NCBI RefSeq assembly: GCF_000513275.1
Contig: NZ_CBVJ010000067.1
Location: 105,330-169,329, forward strand
Length of the DNA stretch: 64,000 nucleotides
Source: Paenibacillus gorillae
Lineage (GTDB): Bacteria; Bacillota; Bacilli; Paenibacillales; Paenibacillaceae
Direction: 5' to 3'
The stretch's first letter is position 1. Each line of letters opens with the position of its first letter. The translations under genes were made by a program, and so were the position numbers. This document shows positions 45,477-55,876 of this stretch, one piece after another. The notes under the pieces were generated by a model. The model was not told the origin of the DNA, did no database searches, and saw nothing but the letters and a program-made list of their open reading frames with translations.

Positions 45477-46872
45477 GCAACTGGCTTTTCCTCTCAACAC
45501 CGGCTTTCTTATAGATCCGGGCGAGATGCTTCTTGATTGCGGCTTGAGTAACGTTCAATTTATTCGCGATTTCAGCGATAGAATCGATAGACAATACAAG
45601 CTGAGCCACCTCGCGCTCTTTGACCGTGAAGCCGAATAGATTGTCCGGCAACTGCGGAGTTAGAGATAAGCCTGCGCTCTGGACCCAGCGGTCGAAGTAT
45701 GCCCTCTGCCTCTCTCCACGAATGTCCAGCATGAAGGTAGGGGAAGGAATATGCTCACCAAATTCATAATGCGTGGCTCCCTCCACTTGATTGAAGCCCA
45801 TCCGCTTGGTTATTTCTTGGTGATAAGGCAGCGGGCTTGAGAATACCAGCATCCCTGGTTTCAAAAGAAGGGAAATTAAGAGGCGCATTAAAGCAGCGCG
45901 AGCAGCTATGCTATCATCCTTTCTCAGGTCAACGTGATAAATAAACCTTCCTGCTGGCTGATCGGGGGAAGTACGGTAATCTTTCAACTGCTCAGAGTTT
46001 AGCGTATTAAAATAATGTCTGGACACGGGCTGGATCTGCAAATAAGACAAAGAATGACGGTGAATGGGAATAAAAATGGCCAGTCCGATCGTTGCTCCTT
46101 CGCGATTCTTGATTATTCTGACCGCATCCGGACCGAACGTAATGAGCTTGGCAAGCTCAAGGTTGCCGAAAGCGATACGATCGTGCTGAGCAGGGATGTC
46201 CATTTGATGCAGTTGCCCGGTTTGGGGATTGAAATAGCTTCTTTCGTAATCCGCTTCGGCTTGCATAACCTCTTGAATATGCTGCTCGGCAAGGTGAAGA
46301 TTGTCTGCATGCACCGACTCGTATTCGTATTCTCCGTTAGGTGTATCCTCCAAGAAGGTCGAGAGAAGAACAGAATCCTCAAGTCCAAAAATCAAATTCG
46401 CTATCGTATCCGTTATATTCCCTTCCGGGGACGGAGTGACGATTTCCCGGTGATAGTAAGCAATGCTGCGATTCCGAAGCTGCTTGAATCGTTGGGGTGT
46501 ACGAACGCGAATTTCTTTGGAGAGAGACGTTCGCAGCAGCGCATGAATGCGATAGCCTCCCCTTCCGGGCCGGATGAAAGAGAGATCAGTCAACCTGCTG
46601 AAGCTGGCTCTGGAAACAGATTCGCCAAGCATCGACTCCAGCAATTCTTGATTGAAGTTCCGGACGAGTGATGCCGCTTCTACTAATTCTCGAAGAGATT
46701 CGTCCGGAACCTCACGCAACCACCGATAAGTTAATTCCCGGAACAAATCCTCCCGCTGATCGTCGTTTTTCTCTACGAATAGTTCCTCTAGTGACAGACC
46801 GACCGTAAGCGACAGAGTCAGCGGATGGCCAAGCGTGAAGGCATATAGTCTGCGCAGTGTCGCTTCGTCCAC
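45454..46872 (-). pseudogene. LuxR-family (MalT/LAL-type) regulator, N-terminally truncated
   Basis: 472 aa from a GTG. The C-terminus is a LuxR helix-turn-helix (FTVKEREVAQLVLSIDSIAEIANKLNVTQAAIKKHLARIYKKAGV). Before it lies a GNAT-like segment (IFIPIHRHSLSYLQIQ). The N-terminus starts inside a STAND ATPase module: FTLGHPLTLSL is the motif after the sensor helix, but the Walker A and B parts are absent. The frame is open a further ~29 codons upstream with no start, then hits a stop next to a terminator. So about 250-300 residues are missing. It is a remnant or, less likely, a short functional form. Confidence 0.65.
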
Positions 46873-46963
46873 AATGCCGAACCGCTCCGCATAGCTTGTA
46901 CAGGCTGCCGCGATCGTACAGAGACTGCTTCGGAGATCAGAGCTGATAGATTAAACGCATCAG

Positions 46964-46995
46964 AAAAAACGCAACCTGATGAGGTTGCGTTTTTT
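46964..46995. terminator. Bidirectional terminator
   Basis: AAAAAACGCAACC pairs with GGTTGCGTTTTTT. It terminates the esterase gene's upstream neighbour region and faces the LuxR remnant. Confidence 0.85.
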
Positions 46996-47003
46996 CAAAT
47001 CGA

Positions 47004-47900
47004 TTACTGGTTTTTCTCATACAATTCATTCATGAAGTTTCCGGTACTGATTACTCCCTCTTTCGCTTCCTCCAGGGTGGAATGAAAGCTGAGCCAGTTA
47101 TGGAACATGGATGGCCAAGATCTGAAGCTGATATCAACGCCTGCCAGTGCAGCCTGAGTCACAAACGTCAGAGCTTCTCTCAGCATAATTTCTGACTCGC
47201 CCACCATTACATACAGAGGCGGCAGGCCTCTCAAATCGCCATAAATCGGCGACGCATAAGGGACATTAGGTGAAACACCGTTTAAATAATTATCGGCCAA
47301 CTGTACGAGGGCTTCTTTGGTAACGACGGGGTCGACACCCTCTTTGGTCATATAGGTATCACCTGTTTGCCCCAAGTCAATCCATGGCGAAACCATGACC
47401 CCTCCCGCTGGCATAGGCGTCTTGGTATCCCTGATTTTCATCAATAAAGCTGCCGTTAAATTACCTCCTGCCGATACGCCGCCAATGATTATATTACGAG
47501 GCTGATACCCTTGATCCAGCAGCCAGTCATAAGCCTTCAACGCATCTTCAATCGGAGCAGGAAACGGATGCTCCGGGGCCAGACGGTAATTTACAGACAA
47601 CACGCGTGCTTTCGCTGCTCTTCCCATTTCACTGGATTCGATCGTATAGGACGCGATACTCCCGTACATAAATCCTCCGCCGTGAAAGTATAGAAGCACG
47701 CGGTCATCTCTGGACTCGGGAAGTATTTGCCACTCCGCTTCCATTCCATCTATATCTACCTTCTCTGTAACCAAATCACTCGGTACAAGAAGCAGGCCAA
47801 ACATCGCTTCTACACCTGCCCTCAATTCTTCAATAGATGCCGGATTGCTTGGCAAATTTTCTTTAAACAAACGGTGAGCTTGACGCAATGAATCCTTCAT
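47004..47900 (-). CDS. Alpha/beta hydrolase, HSL-type esterase
   Basis: 298 aa from the ATG at 47900 (GGGAGG upstream). Hormone-sensitive-lipase group: oxyanion motif LLYFHGGGFMYGS, nucleophile Ser in GGVSAGGN, and the acid/His pair around VGESEIMLREALTF and SWPSMFHNW. It hydrolyses short-chain esters. No signal peptide. Apparently monocistronic; function in the cell unknown. Confidence 0.9.
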   Translation of the reverse strand: MKDSLRQAHRLFKENLPSNPASIEELRAGVEAMFGLLLVPSDLVTEKVDIDGMEAEWQILPESRDDRVLLYFHGGGFMYGSIASYTIESSEMGRAAKARVLSVNYRLAPEHPFPAPIEDALKAYDWLLDQGYQPRNIIIGGVSAGGNLTAALLMKIRDTKTPMPAGGVMVSPWIDLGQTGDTYMTKEGVDPVVTKEALVQLADNYLNGVSPNVPYASPIYGDLRGLPPLYVMVGESEIMLREALTFVTQAALAGVDISFRSWPSMFHNWLSFHSTLEEAKEGVISTGNFMNELYEKNQ

Positions 47901-48088
47901 AAAAACATTCCTCCCTAATGTGGTCTCTAGATGCTTACTTCCTACACCTTTATTATAAAAGTTAATATCCCGGTTATATATAGATACATAAAGGATTATT
48001 GGCATATTTGCATATATAAAAAAGTTGTTTCAGGATTTTACACTTAATTTTAAAACTTTCTGATTTCAACTCATGTTTAGCAACAAAA

Positions 48089-48130
48089 AAAGGACAAGCC
48101 ATTTGAACACACTTTCATGGCTTGTCCTTT
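48089..48130. terminator. Hairpin terminator
   Basis: AAAGGACAAGCCAT pairs with ATGGCTTGTCCTTT in the divergent gap before the GNAT gene; both strands carry T-runs or A-runs. Confidence 0.7.
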
Positions 48131-48256
48131 GAGACAGCAAGGAATATGAGAATACTACGTCGAATAAGAAAAATATGTTAATTCTTCTTATTTATTTGCT
48201 CTAAATGCAACTAACACCTAACTTAGACCTGTCTCAAATAGGAGGTATTTATGTAA

Positions 48257-48728
48257 ATGGAGGTTTCATTATATAAAGCAGATTTTAACGATGCGGTGAC
48301 TATTCATGAAATGAAAATCACAGCGTTTATGCCCTTGTTGGAAAAATATCAGGATTTTGAAACAAGCCCGGCCAATGAAACCTTAGAACGAATTATTACT
48401 CAAATCAATCAATCTTTTACAGATTATTTCATAATTCATCATCTTGAGGTTGCTGTTGGCGGAATTAGAGTCGTGAAAAAAGATAATCAAATTTATAGTG
48501 TTAGTCCAATTTTTATACTGCCAGAACACCAAGGAAAAGGAATTGCTCAAAAAGTCTTTACAATGGTTGAGCAGATATATGATGATGCAAAGTCATGGAA
48601 ATTAGGCACCATCTTACAAGAGAAAGGAAACTGTTATTTGTATGAAAAGATAGGCTATAAAAAAATCGGGTGCAACGAAAGTAATTAACGACAAAATGAC
48701 AATGGTATTTTATGAAAAGCATTTATAG
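48257..48728 (+). pseudogene. GNAT acetyltransferase (frameshifted near the end)
   Basis: MEVSLYKADFNDAVTIHEMK starts a GNAT domain; FILPEHQGKGIAQKVFTMVEQI is the acetyl-CoA loop. The A7 run at 48659-48665 is one base too long: as read the protein stops at ...KKIGCNESN, but with six A it ends SGATKVINDKMTMVFYEKHL with a TAG at 48726-48728, the normal GNAT tail. The better-spaced ATG at 48251 is followed at once by TAA, so the ATG at 48257 (11 bases after GGAGG) is the start. N-acetylates an unknown amine. Confidence 0.8.
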
Positions 48729-48785
48729 ATGAATAGCCCTTGGATTTAGTTATTCGGCAGGCAGTTCACTTTTGTTATACAGGAG

Positions 48786-50554
48786 CTATAGCTTAAATCG
48801 CTTCACGAGCAGAAGCATCTCTTCCGATATCCGGCTCACAGAGTCCGCCGACGAGGCGATCTCTTCCATGGAAGCAAGCTGTTCGGCCGTAGCGACAGAA
48901 ATACTCTGCGCCAGATCATTGGACCGAACCGACATATGATCGATTTCCTGCAGAGAAGCATTGAACTCTTGGGAGCTTGCGGAAATCTGTTCAGCCGCAG
49001 CGGAGGTTTCTTTTACATGATAAACGGCGCTGCGTGTTGCGATCAGAATACGCTGGAACGCCTCCCCCGAATGCCGGATGGAATCAACGCCAGCCTGCAC
49101 CTCCTGCTCGCCTTGATCCATTGCAATGGCAGCTTTATTAATGTCGGCTAGAATGGCCTGTATCAGCGCGGTGACCTCCATTGCAGATATTCTGGAACGC
49201 TCCGCCAGCTTTCGGATCTCATCCGCAACAACGGCAAAGCCTTTGCCCTCCTCGCCAGCCCGTGCAGCCTCGATCGCTGCATTAAGCGCCAGCAGATTGG
49301 TTTGTGACGAAATAGCCGTCATTGCATCAATAATCTCGCCAATCTGATGCGACCGCTCGTTCAACTGATTGACAATTAGCGCGAGGTCACCCACTGTTGC
49401 AGATACGGCAACCATTTGCTCCGCTGACTGTGAGATCAGCCCGTTTCCATGTTCGGCGTGAGTTAAAGTAACCTGTGAAGCCTCAAGAGCAGTCGATGAG
49501 GTTGATGCAATTCGATGCGCACTGACTGACAGCTCCTCCATCGCATGGGTGCTCTCTTGCAGGCTTCCTTTTTGCATATGATTGCTTAAAGCCACTTCTT
49601 GCGCGGATACGGAAATTTGGTCTGTCGCTGCTGTTGTCTCCTCGAAGGTGACGGACAAATCACGGGAGGCTGAAGAGAGTGCATCCGCATGAGAGAGCAG
49701 CCCCTGCGACAGACCCCTTAACCCGTTATGCATGGCGTGGAAGGAGTCGTACAGGTCGCCAATTTCATCTCGGCTTTGTATGGCAATCACTCGTTGTGAC
49801 AAATCGCCTGCAGCCACCTGTCTGGCCTGCTGTGTCAATTGGACGAGCGGCCGGGTAAGACGCATCGCGAACAGGATAACAATAATCCCGCCGGCCGCAA
49901 TGCATCCCAGCAGCGTATATACAATTCCTTGAACAATTCGCTGTTGTCCCGCGTTATAGTCCTTAATGTAAGAGCCGGCAACAATCGTCCATCCCCATTC
50001 CTTGTTCCTTAGCGAATAGGCAATTTTCATAGCGTCTGCTTTCGAATCTGGCAGAGGCCATCTATACACAGTAACACCGCCGCCCGGCTGCTGCCCTTTC
50101 TGGAGCATATCCCGGATATGATAAAAGCCGTCACTCGTCTGCTTGTCCCAGAAATGCTCCCCTTCCTGTGACGGATGAGCTACCAGATCACCCTGATCGT
50201 TTAGAACAAAAAATACCCATGCTCGCCAATATCTATATTTGTATTGATGGTCCGTGTGCCATCCCCCTGCTTAGGCCCAAGAAGCAGCTTCTTCATCCTC
50301 TCCTGCGCCTCTTCCTTGCTTATAGAGCCTTTCTTAACCGCATCCTCGAACGAAACAATCAGCTCCGAAGCCATTTGAACCGTGTTCCGAAGATTGGTCT
50401 CCGTCTGCCGATCACCTTCTCGCGCTGACACCCAGATGCTCATGCTTCCTACCAGCAATGCCGGAATGATCAGAATTGCGAGCGAGGTAACCAGCAATTT
50501 ATTCCGGATCGTGAACCGCCATTGTCTTCTGTTCCCCTCTGTCTTTCCTTTCAT
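48786..50554 (-). pseudogene. Methyl-accepting chemotaxis protein with Cache domain (frameshifted)
   Basis: From the ATG at 50554 a membrane segment (NKLLVTSLAILIIPALLVGSMSI) leads into an extracytoplasmic Cache-type domain with [12 protein letters not shown]. Here the A6 run at 50208-50213 (plus strand) is one base short; seven restore [15 protein letters not shown] and the frame continues through [14 protein letters not shown], a second membrane segment, HAMP and the signalling domain with the hairpin tip [50 protein letters not shown]. About 589 aa. The chemoreceptor senses a small ligand and signals through CheA/CheW. As read, the sensor is split. Confidence 0.85.
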
Positions 50555-50685
50555 GATGATCCCCCCGTTAAAATAAATCCCGTATAATGCAGCATATCTC
50601 GTGTATACGCCGGATATAGCTGTAAACCCATTAACAGCAGTCCAAAGTCCCCTTTGAACTGCTGTCATGGATCAGAATCATTAAA

Positions 50686-51147
50686 TTATTTCAATGCCTT
50701 CAGCATGGCGGAGACAAAGCCGATATGATCGGCCGCATGCAGCACCGTGGAGACAATCAGCTCTCCGTACGTCTCAGCGTTCAAGAAGTTTTCTTTTACC
50801 GGCACGTCCAGCTTAGTCTTAAGCAATTCCCTAATTTCGTCCGGCTGCTTCCTTAATTGATCGATCAGCAGATCCCATGCGGGCGGTTCGCTTTGCCAGT
50901 CTGCAGGCTTCGTTCCATAAGCGAAGAAGTGTTGGTAGCTTGCAGGAAGCTTCTGATTCCATTCAAATTCCGAAAGGCCAAATACGTGGAATTCTGTCAC
51001 CGTAAGCACATGTCCAATGTGCCAATGAATGCTGTTCTTGAAGCCTTCCGGCACAATATTACGCTTGTCCTCCAGACACAGTGCAACCAGCTCTATCAAT
51101 TGATTGTGACGGCTCTTCAAAATGTCGAAAATAAAATCGTTTCTCAT
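50686..51147 (-). CDS. DinB-family protein
   Basis: 153 aa. Four-helix DinB/YfiT fold with three metal-binding His positions: SIHWHIGHVL near residue 42-46, and HAADHIGFV near the end. SD GAGGAGGTATGAACG. Family members are metal-binding, some are thiol-dependent transferases (bacillithiol or mycothiol), others unknown; nothing here selects one. The short 50-base gap to the MsrAB gene suggests co-transcription. Confidence 0.88.
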   Translation of the reverse strand: MRNDFIFDILKSRHNQLIELVALCLEDKRNIVPEGFKNSIHWHIGHVLTVTEFHVFGLSEFEWNQKLPASYQHFFAYGTKPADWQSEPPAWDLLIDQLRKQPDEIRELLKTKLDVPVKENFLNAETYGELIVSTVLHAADHIGFVSAMLKALK

Positions 51148-51198
51148 CGTTCATACCTCCTCATATTGGTCAACCTAATTTTCCGCATCCTGCTAGAA

Positions 51199-52341
51199 TT
51201 ACTGTTCTTCGAACTGCGCAACATAATCGCCGTAGCCTTTATCCTTCAGCTCATCCTTCGGAATGAACTTCAACGATGCAGAATTGATGCAATAGCGAAG
51301 CCCCGTTGGCTTAGGGCCATCATGGAACAGATCACCCAAGAAAGAATCGGCATCCCGGCTTCTTACCTGGGTAGTCTTTGAGAAAAAGCCACCTTTTTCT
51401 TTCAGCACAACATGGTCCTTGTCTAACGGCTGTGTGAAGCTCGGCCAGCCTGTTCCGGCATCAAATTTGTCTTTGGAGCTGAAGAGCGCCTCACCAGAAA
51501 CAATATCCACGTAGATACCTTCTTGCTGGTTATCCCAATATTCATTCTCGAATGGACGCTCATCGGCATCATTCTGGGTTACGTTATATTGAAGCGTGGT
51601 CAATGCTTTCAGCCGTTCCGCCTTATTGAAGTCCTTCATAGCCTCCGCTTGATTAGCAGCCTCTTCTGTTTTATCTGATCCCCAAGTACGGTTCAAAAAG
51701 GAATCCCTCCCCGACATATACTGGTTAAGCTTATAGAGAAACTTATTTTTTTTGTAATAGTCCTGATGCTCTTCCTCTGCCATGTAAAATTCAGTTGCAG
51801 CCGTAATCTCGGTCACAATGGGCTTGTCGAATTTTCCGGATTCTGCTAGTGCATTTCTGGAAGCTTCAGCGGCATTTTTTTGCTCCTGGCTGTTGTAGAA
51901 CACAGCCGTATGATATTGCGGGCCGCGGTTGTCGAACTGGCCGTCTGCCGTTGTCGGGTCAATGCTGTGCCAGAATACCTGCAGCAGCTTGTCATATGAA
52001 ATCTGGCTTGGATTATAACGAACTTCCAGCGATTCAAGATGTCCAGTTCCTCCTGAGGATACTTCGTTATAAGTCGGATTCTCGGTATGACCTCCTGTAT
52101 AACCAGTTGAAACACTGAGAACGCCTGTAAGATCCTCAAAGTACGGCTCAAACTGCCAGAAGCAGCCTCCTGCAAAAACGGCGGTTTCATATTTTGTTGC
52201 AGAACCGGCATGAGCTACATTCACGGCTGGGTGTCCCTCCATCATCAATGTGGACTGGTTAGGCCCATTGTAGAAGTAATAGGCCATGACGACAGCTAGA
52301 GCAACCGGCAATACGAAATATCGGTATTTTTTAAACTTCAT
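51199..52341 (-). CDS. msrAB: Peptide methionine sulfoxide reductase MsrA/MsrB fusion, membrane-anchored
   Basis: 380 aa from the ATG at 52341 (GGAGGTGGCGGAA). One N-terminal membrane anchor ([16 protein letters not shown]) puts the enzyme outside. MsrA has the active-site Cys60 in [13 protein letters not shown] with Gln instead of the usual second Cys; MsrB has GTGWPSF and the catalytic Cys (about 351) in [10 protein letters not shown]. The pair repairs both S- and R-methionine sulfoxide in surface proteins. It needs an electron donor that is not encoded here. No Zn-binding CxxC pairs are seen in MsrB. Confidence 0.94.
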   Translation of the reverse strand: MKFKKYRYFVLPVALAVVMAYYFYNGPNQSTLMMEGHPAVNVAHAGSATKYETAVFAGGCFWQFEPYFEDLTGVLSVSTGYTGGHTENPTYNEVSSGGTGHLESLEVRYNPSQISYDKLLQVFWHSIDPTTADGQFDNRGPQYHTAVFYNSQEQKNAAEASRNALAESGKFDKPIVTEITAATEFYMAEEEHQDYYKKNKFLYKLNQYMSGRDSFLNRTWGSDKTEEAANQAEAMKDFNKAERLKALTTLQYNVTQNDADERPFENEYWDNQQEGIYVDIVSGEALFSSKDKFDAGTGWPSFTQPLDKDHVVLKEKGGFFSKTTQVRSRDADSFLGDLFHDGPKPTGLRYCINSASLKFIPKDELKDKGYGDYVAQFEEQ

Positions 52342-52395
52342 TTCCGCCACCTCCATAGGATCTCGCCTTTCTTAATCTGAATTTTAACAACAAAA

Positions 52396-52418
52396 AACCC
52401 GCAGCAAATGTGCGGGTT
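52396..52418 (-). terminator. Terminator of the two-component operon
   Basis: AACCCGCA pairs with TGCGGGTT, followed on the minus strand by TTTTTTG. Confidence 0.85.
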
Positions 52419-52494
52419 GTCATGATTTATGTATGCATTTTTAGCGAACAGACAGGAAGATTTTCATCCCCCTGCCAAAAGTCATGCGATTGAA

Positions 52495-53157
52495 TTACTT
52501 ATAATGACGGACAGAAAACACAGCCGCTTGCGTCCGGTCTCGCAGCCCAAGCTTGGACATGAGGCTGGATACGTGGTTTTTAACTGTCCCTTCGGAAATA
52601 AACAGGCGGTCAGCTATTTCCTTATTATTCAGCCCTTGTCCCAATAAAGCCAAAATTTCCTTCTCCCGGTCCGTCAGACTTCCTAGCAGCTCTTCATCAT
52701 TCTCATTCAACAGGAGTTCCGGTACAGACGGAACAGCAGGCATTTTCTTCAATTCCTTAAGCAGCATGGCGGTAATCTCCGGCTGAAGAACCGTTCCCCC
52801 ATTGTATACTGTTTGGATGGCACTGACGATAGCCTCGGAGGGCATGTCCTTCAGCAAATAGCCGTGAACACCCTTCTCTAATACCCTCAAAATCAGTTCT
52901 GCATCATCAAATGTGGTCAGAATCAATACTTTCATCTCCGGGAAGTGCCTTAGAATTAGCTCAGCGCCTTCCACCCCGTCCATGCCTGGCATACGAATAT
53001 CCATTAATACGACATCCGGCTGCAATTCGGTTACTTTAGCATACGCATCCCGGCCGTCGATAGCTGTCCCCACCACTTCCATATCAGGTTCTAGATTAAG
53101 GATGGTCGCAAGACCCTCCCGCATAAGTCGCTGATCATCAACTACCAGAATTCTCAA
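52495..53157 (-). CDS. NarL/FixJ-family response regulator
   Basis: 220 aa from a TTG at 53157 with GGAGGTG upstream, inside the kinase gene's end (20-base overlap); the longer ATG frame upstream is shadow. Receiver RILVVDDQRLMREGL, Asp in VVLMDIRMPGMDG, Lys in YLLKDMP; LuxR-type helix-turn-helix LTDREKEILALLGQGLNNKEIADRLFISEGTVKNHVSSLMSKLGL at the end. Translation is coupled to the kinase, its partner. Confidence 0.93.
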   Translation of the reverse strand: MRILVVDDQRLMREGLATILNLEPDMEVVGTAIDGRDAYAKVTELQPDVVLMDIRMPGMDGVEGAELILRHFPEMKVLILTTFDDAELILRVLEKGVHGYLLKDMPSEAIVSAIQTVYNGGTVLQPEITAMLLKELKKMPAVPSVPELLLNENDEELLGSLTDREKEILALLGQGLNNKEIADRLFISEGTVKNHVSSLMSKLGLRDRTQAAVFSVRHYK

Positions 53158-54385
53158 GTAGCGGCACCTCCGTTTCTGTATGTGGATATGGATATGGAAA
53201 TTCGGCTTGCACTGCAAACTGCATCCGGTCAACCTTCCCGAAGGACACCTGGCCATTCCATTCCGTTACTCGCTCTTGCAGATTCAACAATCCAAAGCCT
53301 GGCTTCACTTCATCCGGCACGCTGCCGTCATTGGAGATACGAAGCGAGAAACCGCCCTCCGAATAGACAATCCGGATAAGGGCATGCTCTGCATCTGCGT
53401 GCTTCTTAGCATTCGTGAGCGATTCCTGTACGATGCGGTATGCTGTAAGCTGCAGCTCACCCGGCAGCGGCACTATACTCCCTTCAATCTCAAAGCGAGT
53501 CACAACCTGCGTAAACTTCGTGAACTCTTCCGACAGCTTGTCCAGACTTTCATGGAGAAACATCGGCTGAACCGGCTCGTCCCTGATCGTCCGGACTGTA
53601 AGGCGGACCTCCTGAAGCGCAGAACGAACCAAGTCCTCACATTCCAGATAGACACTTTCGCTGCGCCCCGCATCCACCTGACTCAGCTTGCGGGCGGCCT
53701 GCATTTGTACAATCAGGCTGGTCAGCTTATGGCCAACCGTATCATGAATATCGCGGGCAATTCGTACACGCTCTCTGCTGGCTGCCCATTCTTCCGCCTT
53801 AACGGCATACTCCTGAAGACGCTCATGAGACTCCATCAGCTGCTCGTATAACTTCAGCGTATCCTTGCGCGCCTTCTGATAGAAATGGATTAGGGAGCTG
53901 ACAATGCCTGCAAATATAATGAATGAGCAGGTAATGAAGTAGCTCATACTATCAAATTGCTTATATAAATACCAATCGACACTGCCCATCGTCACCAGAT
54001 AGAGGATCAGCAAAAATAGGCAAGTAAGGATAAGCATTCGAAAATTGTTTAAAAACATAAGAATCGCCAATGCCGTAATGCCCACGAACAGCTGATTTGG
54101 AAAATGTCCCCCAATGAAGATGTAGCCATAAGCAGCGGATACGAGAAAATCTAGAATGAGCAGATGAAACAGCCATTTTTTCCGCTTCTCTGCATTGGAA
54201 TAGAACAGATTGACGAGCAGAAACACCACAACCGAAAATACAAGGAAGCTGAACCGCCAAAAGGCCTCAATTGACGTCTCAAAATAAAAAATGCCGGAGA
54301 CTAGCAAGCCAAGTATGAGCTTCAACCCGAAAAAGAGCTTCCAGGACAGAGGCCCGCCTTTAATAAATTTCTCATCTTGAAGCAT
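53138..54385 (-). CDS. NarL-type sensor histidine kinase (HisKA_3)
   Basis: 415 aa. About five to six membrane segments in the first 180 residues without a large outside domain, then a coiled linker, the phospho-acceptor RIARDIHDTVGHKLTSLI (His in the HD motif), YRIVQESLTNAKKHA (N box) and PGFGLLNLQERV (G box). Membrane-embedded sensing suggests a lipid, envelope or small-molecule signal. It forms a pair with the response regulator downstream. Confidence 0.92.
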   Translation of the reverse strand: MLQDEKFIKGGPLSWKLFFGLKLILGLLVSGIFYFETSIEAFWRFSFLVFSVVVFLLVNLFYSNAEKRKKWLFHLLILDFLVSAAYGYIFIGGHFPNQLFVGITALAILMFLNNFRMLILTCLFLLILYLVTMGSVDWYLYKQFDSMSYFITCSFIIFAGIVSSLIHFYQKARKDTLKLYEQLMESHERLQEYAVKAEEWAASRERVRIARDIHDTVGHKLTSLIVQMQAARKLSQVDAGRSESVYLECEDLVRSALQEVRLTVRTIRDEPVQPMFLHESLDKLSEEFTKFTQVVTRFEIEGSIVPLPGELQLTAYRIVQESLTNAKKHADAEHALIRIVYSEGGFSLRISNDGSVPDEVKPGFGLLNLQERVTEWNGQVSFGKVDRMQFAVQAEFPYPYPHTETEVPLLENSGS

Positions 54386-54460
54386 TGGCTTTCCCTTCCC
54401 TTCTTCGCGGTGTTATTGTCATGCGATTATATCATATAACTGGCAGGCCTAATAACAAGA

Positions 54461-54483
54461 AAAGCCGCTAATTCAGCGGCTTT
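54461..54483 (-). terminator. Terminator between YitT and kinase genes
   Basis: AAAGCCGCT pairs with AGCGGCTTT. Confidence 0.8.
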
Positions 54484-54535
54484 CCACATTTTCAGCAAGC
54501 TATGCCCATCTTCCTCATAACCCGCTTCTATTTAA

Positions 54536-55405
54536 CTAATGAATATCCTTCTTCTTAAAGGTACCGCCCTTAACCTCAGCTACATCATATACGATGATAA
54601 AGGCATTAGGATCTATTTGCTGTATAATTTCTTTAATTTTGCTTTCTTCCATCCGGTTAATGACACAAGTGATTTCTTTAAACGGCTCATTCGAGTAGCC
54701 TCCGTAAACATCGGTATACGTCGCCCCGCGGCCTAAGCGATCCCGAATCGTCTCGATAATAATATCTGGCTGTTTCGTAATGATCTTAAACGTTTTCGAG
54801 CCGCTCAAGCCTTCTTCCACAATATGTATAACTTTAGAAGCAATAAAGTAAGCAAGTGCCGAGAGGATCGCTCCTTGCAGGCCAAATACGGTCGAAACAA
54901 TAATAAAGACAAACATATTCAAGAACAGGATCAGGTCACTGGTGCCAAAAGGCAATTTGCGTGACAGCAGTACCGCCAACATGTCGATACCATCTAATGC
55001 TCCGCCATTACGCAAGGCTAGTCCCATCCCGAAACCGATAATAATCCCGCCAACAACGGTAACTAACAGGGTATCCCCTTCAATAATTGTAGGAACATGA
55101 TGCATAAGCGTAGTGCTGACTGCCAGCGAGGCAATACCGATAACGGAATAAATCGCAAAGCTTTTACCAATCTGCTTATAACCTAACCATACAAAAGGAA
55201 TGTTGATGATTCCAATAAGCATCCCTAATGGTAATCCGAACATTTGTGAGCCGACGATACTAATACCTGTCACGCCGCCGTCCGAGACGTTGTTCGGTAT
55301 TAATATCGCTTCGAGACCGTATGCCGTGATAATGGCTCCGATCATAACCAACAGTACTTTTGAAATGACTTTTACTGCCGGTGAGGTTTGTTTTTTGCTG
55401 TTCAT
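54536..55405 (-). CDS. YitT-family membrane protein (DUF2179)
   Basis: 289 aa. Five to six membrane segments (PNNVSDGGVTGISIVG and GGALDGIDMLAVLLSRKLP are family marks) and a cytoplasmic DUF2179 domain (KIITKQPDIIIETIRDRLGRGATYTDVYGGYS). Function unsettled; members have been linked to membrane or metabolite homeostasis in Bacillota. Monocistronic. SD GGAGAGAAAACGGC. Confidence 0.92.
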   Translation of the reverse strand: MNSKKQTSPAVKVISKVLLVMIGAIITAYGLEAILIPNNVSDGGVTGISIVGSQMFGLPLGMLIGIINIPFVWLGYKQIGKSFAIYSVIGIASLAVSTTLMHHVPTIIEGDTLLVTVVGGIIIGFGMGLALRNGGALDGIDMLAVLLSRKLPFGTSDLILFLNMFVFIIVSTVFGLQGAILSALAYFIASKVIHIVEEGLSGSKTFKIITKQPDIIIETIRDRLGRGATYTDVYGGYSNEPFKEITCVINRMEESKIKEIIQQIDPNAFIIVYDVAEVKGGTFKKKDIH

Positions 55406-55477
55406 GCCGTTTTCTCTCCTGACTTCAAATTAGATAGTATACAGTATATAATTTTTTGCAACGAATTGGCAAAAAAA

Positions 55478-55514
55478 CGTCATCTCTCCCATGCCTGACA
55501 CGGTTGAGATGACG
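55478..55514 (-). terminator. Terminator of the 106-aa membrane protein gene
   Basis: CGTCATCTC pairs with GAGATGACG; T-run on the minus strand (AAAAAAA on plus). Confidence 0.8.
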
Positions 55515-55537
55515 CCTGCTTGGTTAAAAAATAAAAG

Positions 55538-55858
55538 CTACTTGAGGCGGGCGGCGGCCTTTTGATGGGAAGCCTCTGCTTTTATATCTCTATTTCTAAC
55601 AACGGAGATGATCATAAAATTTATCCAAGTCATGACGGGGATGCACATGACTAATATATAGCGGGCATGCGTATCCGTTCCAAACAATCTGAATTCCTCA
55701 TCAAAGTTGTAAAAGAGCCCGTATGCTCCCCCCAACATAATCATATTAATAACAAAAGTCGAGAGCATACCTAACCATTTGCTTTTTCTATTCCTCATTA
55801 TGAAGACAGATAAAGCCGTTGAAACGATTAATGAAAATATGATGATAATGAGGTTCAC
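55538..55858 (-). CDS. Small membrane protein of unknown function
   Basis: 106 aa from a GTG at 55858 (GGAGG seven bases upstream). Three membrane segments with short loops and a basic C-terminal tail (HQKAAARLK). No family recognised. It is 18 bases downstream of the GNAT gene on the same strand, so probably in one transcript with that and the YdcF-like gene. Confidence 0.65.
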   Translation of the reverse strand: MNLIIIIFSLIVSTALSVFIMRNRKSKWLGMLSTFVINMIMLGGAYGLFYNFDEEFRLFGTDTHARYILVMCIPVMTWINFMIISVVRNRDIKAEASHQKAAARLK

Positions 55859-55876
55859 TGTCCTGCCTCCAGATCT

